16,425 bases of DNA from Eubacteriales Family XIII. Incertae Sedis bacterium (lineage in GTDB: Bacteria; Bacillota; Clostridia; Peptostreptococcales; Anaerovoracaceae), in the NCBI GenBank assembly GCA_031278255.1, contig JAITKU010000069.1, forward strand, positions 1-16,425. The letters run 5' to 3'. A program made the position numbers and the translations under genes. The first letter of the stretch is position 1. The number at the start of each line of letters is the position of its first letter. Positions 15,073 through 16,425 of this stretch are shown here, piece by piece. The notes beneath the pieces are model-generated. The model worked only from the letters and a program-made list of their open reading frames with translations, had not been told where the DNA came from and did no database searches.

Positions 15073-15789
15073 TCAACGAATATACACGGCAATGGCCGAG
15101 TAGTTGTCCATATGCGCGTTTTTCCCGTTTTTTAAAACCTCCGCTTCCATCTTTTCAAGCCATACCTCGGGGTCCGGAGATTCTTTCAGCAATCGTTCCA
15201 TTTCCTTCTCGACGATCCACTCCCAAAAGCCGTCGCTGCACAAGAGGAAGCTTTCGTTTTGATTCAGGGATACCTCGTCACCGAGCTCGTATTTCGGGCC
15301 GGTCCATTCCATGCCCATCACGCGTATCAAACGGTTGCGATCCGCGTGGCCTCTTATGTTTTTTTCTTTTAGCTCTCCCGCCAAAACGAGCATCTGCGGG
15401 ACGCTGTGATCGAGCGTTCTGGAAACATTTTTCCATTTGATGAAGCGGTAGATTCGCGAATCGCCCACATGTCCCCATCGCGCAACGCCACCTGCTATTT
15501 CGAGGCAAACCAAGGTCGTTTTCATTCCGTCGGCGATGCCCTGTCTGAGCTGTTCGTCCGTCAGTTTTTCTTGGCAACGCAGAAAGCAAGCGCCGAGGCC
15601 GGCCCAATCGCTCAAGAACAGCCGCGCCGCTTCGTCGACGACGAGCTTCGAGGCGACTTCCCCCAATCCGTGTCCGCCGAGCCCATCGGCCAAGAGAAAT
15701 AAAAACGAATCCGCGTTTTGAACAATGCCGACGCAGTCTTCGTTTACGGCGCGACCACCGTTTTTTGAAATTGACGCAAACCGTATCAT
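15073..15789 (-). CDS. PP2C-family Ser/Thr protein phosphatase, first gene of the set
   Basis: 238 residues, the usual length of bacterial Stp/PppA-type PP2Cs. Motifs in order: GRAVNED (12-18), ADGLGGHG (34-41), TTLVCLEI (91-98), HVGDSRIYR (107-115), DHSVPQML (127-134), RGHADRNRL (146-154), CSDGFWE (184-190) and MDNYSAIAVY (227-236). The metal-binding Asp residues (18, 35, 186, 228) are all present, so it should be active. Cytoplasmic; it dephosphorylates Ser and Thr on proteins. It is first behind the promoter at 15964-15992, with a leader of about 165 nt that contains a 14-bp palindrome. ATG 15789 has a weak ribosome-binding site (GAGTGAG), which may keep phosphatase levels low relative to the kinase; that is inference. 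The likely substrate is the PASTA kinase 24 bp downstream. It differs in sequence from the second PP2C (6922-7797), so the two probably serve different partners. Confidence 0.94.
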   Translation of the reverse strand: MIRFASISKNGGRAVNEDCVGIVQNADSFLFLLADGLGGHGLGEVASKLVVDEAARLFLSDWAGLGACFLRCQEKLTDEQLRQGIADGMKTTLVCLEIAGGVARWGHVGDSRIYRFIKWKNVSRTLDHSVPQMLVLAGELKEKNIRGHADRNRLIRVMGMEWTGPKYELGDEVSLNQNESFLLCSDGFWEWIVEKEMERLLKESPDPEVWLEKMEAEVLKNGKNAHMDNYSAIAVYIR

Positions 15790-15865
15790 CTTTTCTCACT
15801 CGCCGAAATCGCTTGCTTCGAATGCCTTTTGGGAGCGCGAGCCGCACACCGTGCCGAGGCGATAT

Positions 15866-15898
15866 CCATGTAACATTTTATAAAAAAATGTTACATGG
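15866..15898 (-). promoter_or_regulatory. Perfect 14-bp inverted repeat in the operon leader
   Basis: CCATGTAACATTTT (15866-15879) is perfectly repeated in inverse at 15885-15898, with a 5-nt centre. It lies about 60 bp downstream of the predicted transcription start and 77 bp before the first ATG. Neither strand has a U-tract after the stem, so it is not a standard terminator. Either it is an operator for a dimeric regulator with half-sites TGTAACA and TGTTACA, or an RNA hairpin in the leader that affects stability or translation. I recognise no known regulator's box. Confidence 0.7.
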
Positions 15899-15963
15899 CG
15901 CGGTCACGCTTCCGCCAAAATCCGCGCGGCAAACCACCGCCGCGCACGTATCCGCTACGTTGT

Positions 15964-15992
15964 ATCATACTGGAATGCGATGAAATTGTAAA
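15964..15992 (-). promoter_or_regulatory. Sigma-A/70-type promoter of the signalling gene set
   Basis: On the minus strand TTTACA (15987-15992, 5 of 6 to the -35 consensus) is followed after exactly 17 bp by TATGAT (15964-15969, 5 of 6 to the -10 consensus). Transcription should start near 15957, leaving a leader of about 165 nt before the PP2C gene. It lies 40 bp downstream of the MITE, which therefore sits just behind the promoter and could influence it. Confidence 0.78.
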
Positions 15993-16031
15993 GGGGTTTT
16001 TGTGTTTTTATGCGAAAATGTGAAAAGACTC

Positions 16032-16203
16032 GTTACTATTCAAACCCCACGCAAATTTCGCCCATCTCGGAACCTGACGGCCTATATTGGCTTCCTCACG
16101 TAGCTTCGAGTACGCTGCGGGAGCCAAATAGGCCGGCAGAACCCGATCTGAACGAAATTATCGCAGGGTTTGAATAGTTTTGATTGAACCTTTGAACAGT
16201 AAC
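16032..16203. mobile_element. MITE-like foldback element, 172 bp, with target duplication
   Basis: The ends are inverted repeats: GTTACTATTCAAA (16032-16044) and the complement of 16191-16203, GTTACTGTTCAAA, matching at 12 of 13. The element is flanked by the direct repeat AAAGACTC at 16024-16031 and 16204-16211 (9 bp if the next G is counted), as expected of target-site duplication. It has no coding capacity. Internally the left part (16036 on) and the right part (to 16180) are imperfect complements, so nearly the whole element folds into one long stem, with GGCCTAT at 16079-16085 facing ATAGGCC at 16128-16134. It was presumably moved by a transposase encoded elsewhere. It lies between the larE stop and the signalling promoter and may act as a transcript-end hairpin for larE. 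Confidence 0.82.
16166..16198 (+). repeat. 33-nt repeat at the right end of the MITE
   Basis: This segment is the second copy, in opposite orientation, of 6182-6214 (32 of 33 identical). It makes the right arm of the element longer than the left: the GGGTTTGAATAGT palindrome ends at 16180 and this extra part carries on to the terminal repeat. Confidence 0.8.
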
Positions 16204-16225
16204 AAAGACTCGGAGGCGGGTGGGA

Positions 16226-16425
16226 TCACGGCCCGGCCGTCGCCTCGCGCAGGGTTTCGTTCATGCTGCCGGTGCGGTAGCCCAGAAGGTCCAGCGCCGT
16301 ATAGGTAAATCCGATCTCCCGGAAGCGCGCGTAGATCCGCTCGCGGGTTTCGGCCGTCATGAGCTTGGGGAATTCCGCGGGATCGATCTCTATGCGCGCG
16401 ATGTCGCCGTGTATGCGCACGCGCA
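16226..16425 (-). CDS. larE: C-terminal end of ATP-dependent sacrificial sulfur transferase LarE
   Basis: Only the last 65 or so codons are in the window; the frame is open through the right edge. The segment RVRIHGDIARIEI, an ARFREIGF stretch, and GYRTGSMNE near the C-terminus are hallmarks of LarE. This enzyme adenylylates pyridinium dicarboxylate mononucleotide and donates sulfur from its own Cys residue while making the nickel-pincer cofactor of lactate racemase. The N-terminal PP-loop and the sulfur-donor Cys are outside the window. The stop (TGA at 16226-16228) lies 14 bp before the duplicated target site of the MITE. A GTG at 16418-16420 is internal, not a start. It is cytoplasmic and probably unrelated to the signalling genes; a separate promoter follows. 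Confidence 0.88.
   Translation of the reverse strand, partial: RVRIHGDIARIEIDPAEFPKLMTAETRERIYARFREIGFTYTALDLLGYRTGSMNETLREATAGP

Noticed and set aside
1..16425. CRISPR array, tRNA or rRNA genes, T7SS or T6SS structural genes
   Set aside because: I looked for spaced repeats, cloverleaf arms, EssC-type ATPase and WXG100 motifs and saw none; the link to a secretion system therefore rests only on FHA and kinase content and is not claimed.

Overview
The window is moderately GC-rich (high fifties per cent by eye). It reads as one long minus-strand locus from a Gram-positive, probably anaerobic member of the Clostridia. The taxon is inferred from several features: S-layer homology (SLH) domains, a PASTA-type Ser/Thr kinase, zinc-ribbon Ser/Thr kinases and FHA proteins of the kind common in Clostridia, a LarE-type sulfurtransferase next door, and strong AGGAGG-like ribosome-binding sites. 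No plus-strand gene is supported; the long plus-strand reading frames are GC shadows of the minus-strand genes.

Reading in the direction of transcription (right to left): the 3' end of larE (16226-16425); a 172-bp MITE-like foldback element with terminal inverted repeats and an 8-bp target duplication (16032-16203); a near-consensus sigma-A/70 promoter (15964-15992); and an approximately 165-nt leader carrying a perfect 14-bp inverted repeat (15866-15898). A tightly packed gene set follows: PP2C phosphatase; 7xPASTA membrane Ser/Thr kinase; zinc-ribbon FHA protein; secreted VWA-Ig-TM-FHA protein; soluble kinase-FHA fusion; second PP2C; second zinc-ribbon FHA protein. After a hairpin that encloses a 33-nt copy of the MITE end come a multi-pass membrane FHA protein and a membrane kinase whose outside part is a solute-binding-protein-like domain plus a Big2 domain. 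Last are a secreted RCC1-propeller/SLH protein and, beyond a strong terminator, a secreted VWA protein cut by the window edge.

Taken together this is a phospho-signalling cassette: three Ser/Thr kinases (writers), two PP2C phosphatases (erasers), five FHA domains (pThr readers) and four or five proteins that present sensory or adhesive domains outside the cell (PASTA, solute-binding, VWA, RCC1, SLH, Ig-like). My inference is that external wall or ligand cues are sensed by the kinase ectodomains and VWA proteins, passed to cytoplasmic FHA proteins by Thr phosphorylation, and reset by the PP2Cs. The output is not visible in the window: there is no secretion ATPase, WXG100 protein or transcription factor. 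The most novel single protein is the kinase with a solute-binding-protein ectodomain (2444-5104). All function assignments come from motifs read by eye; no database search was possible.
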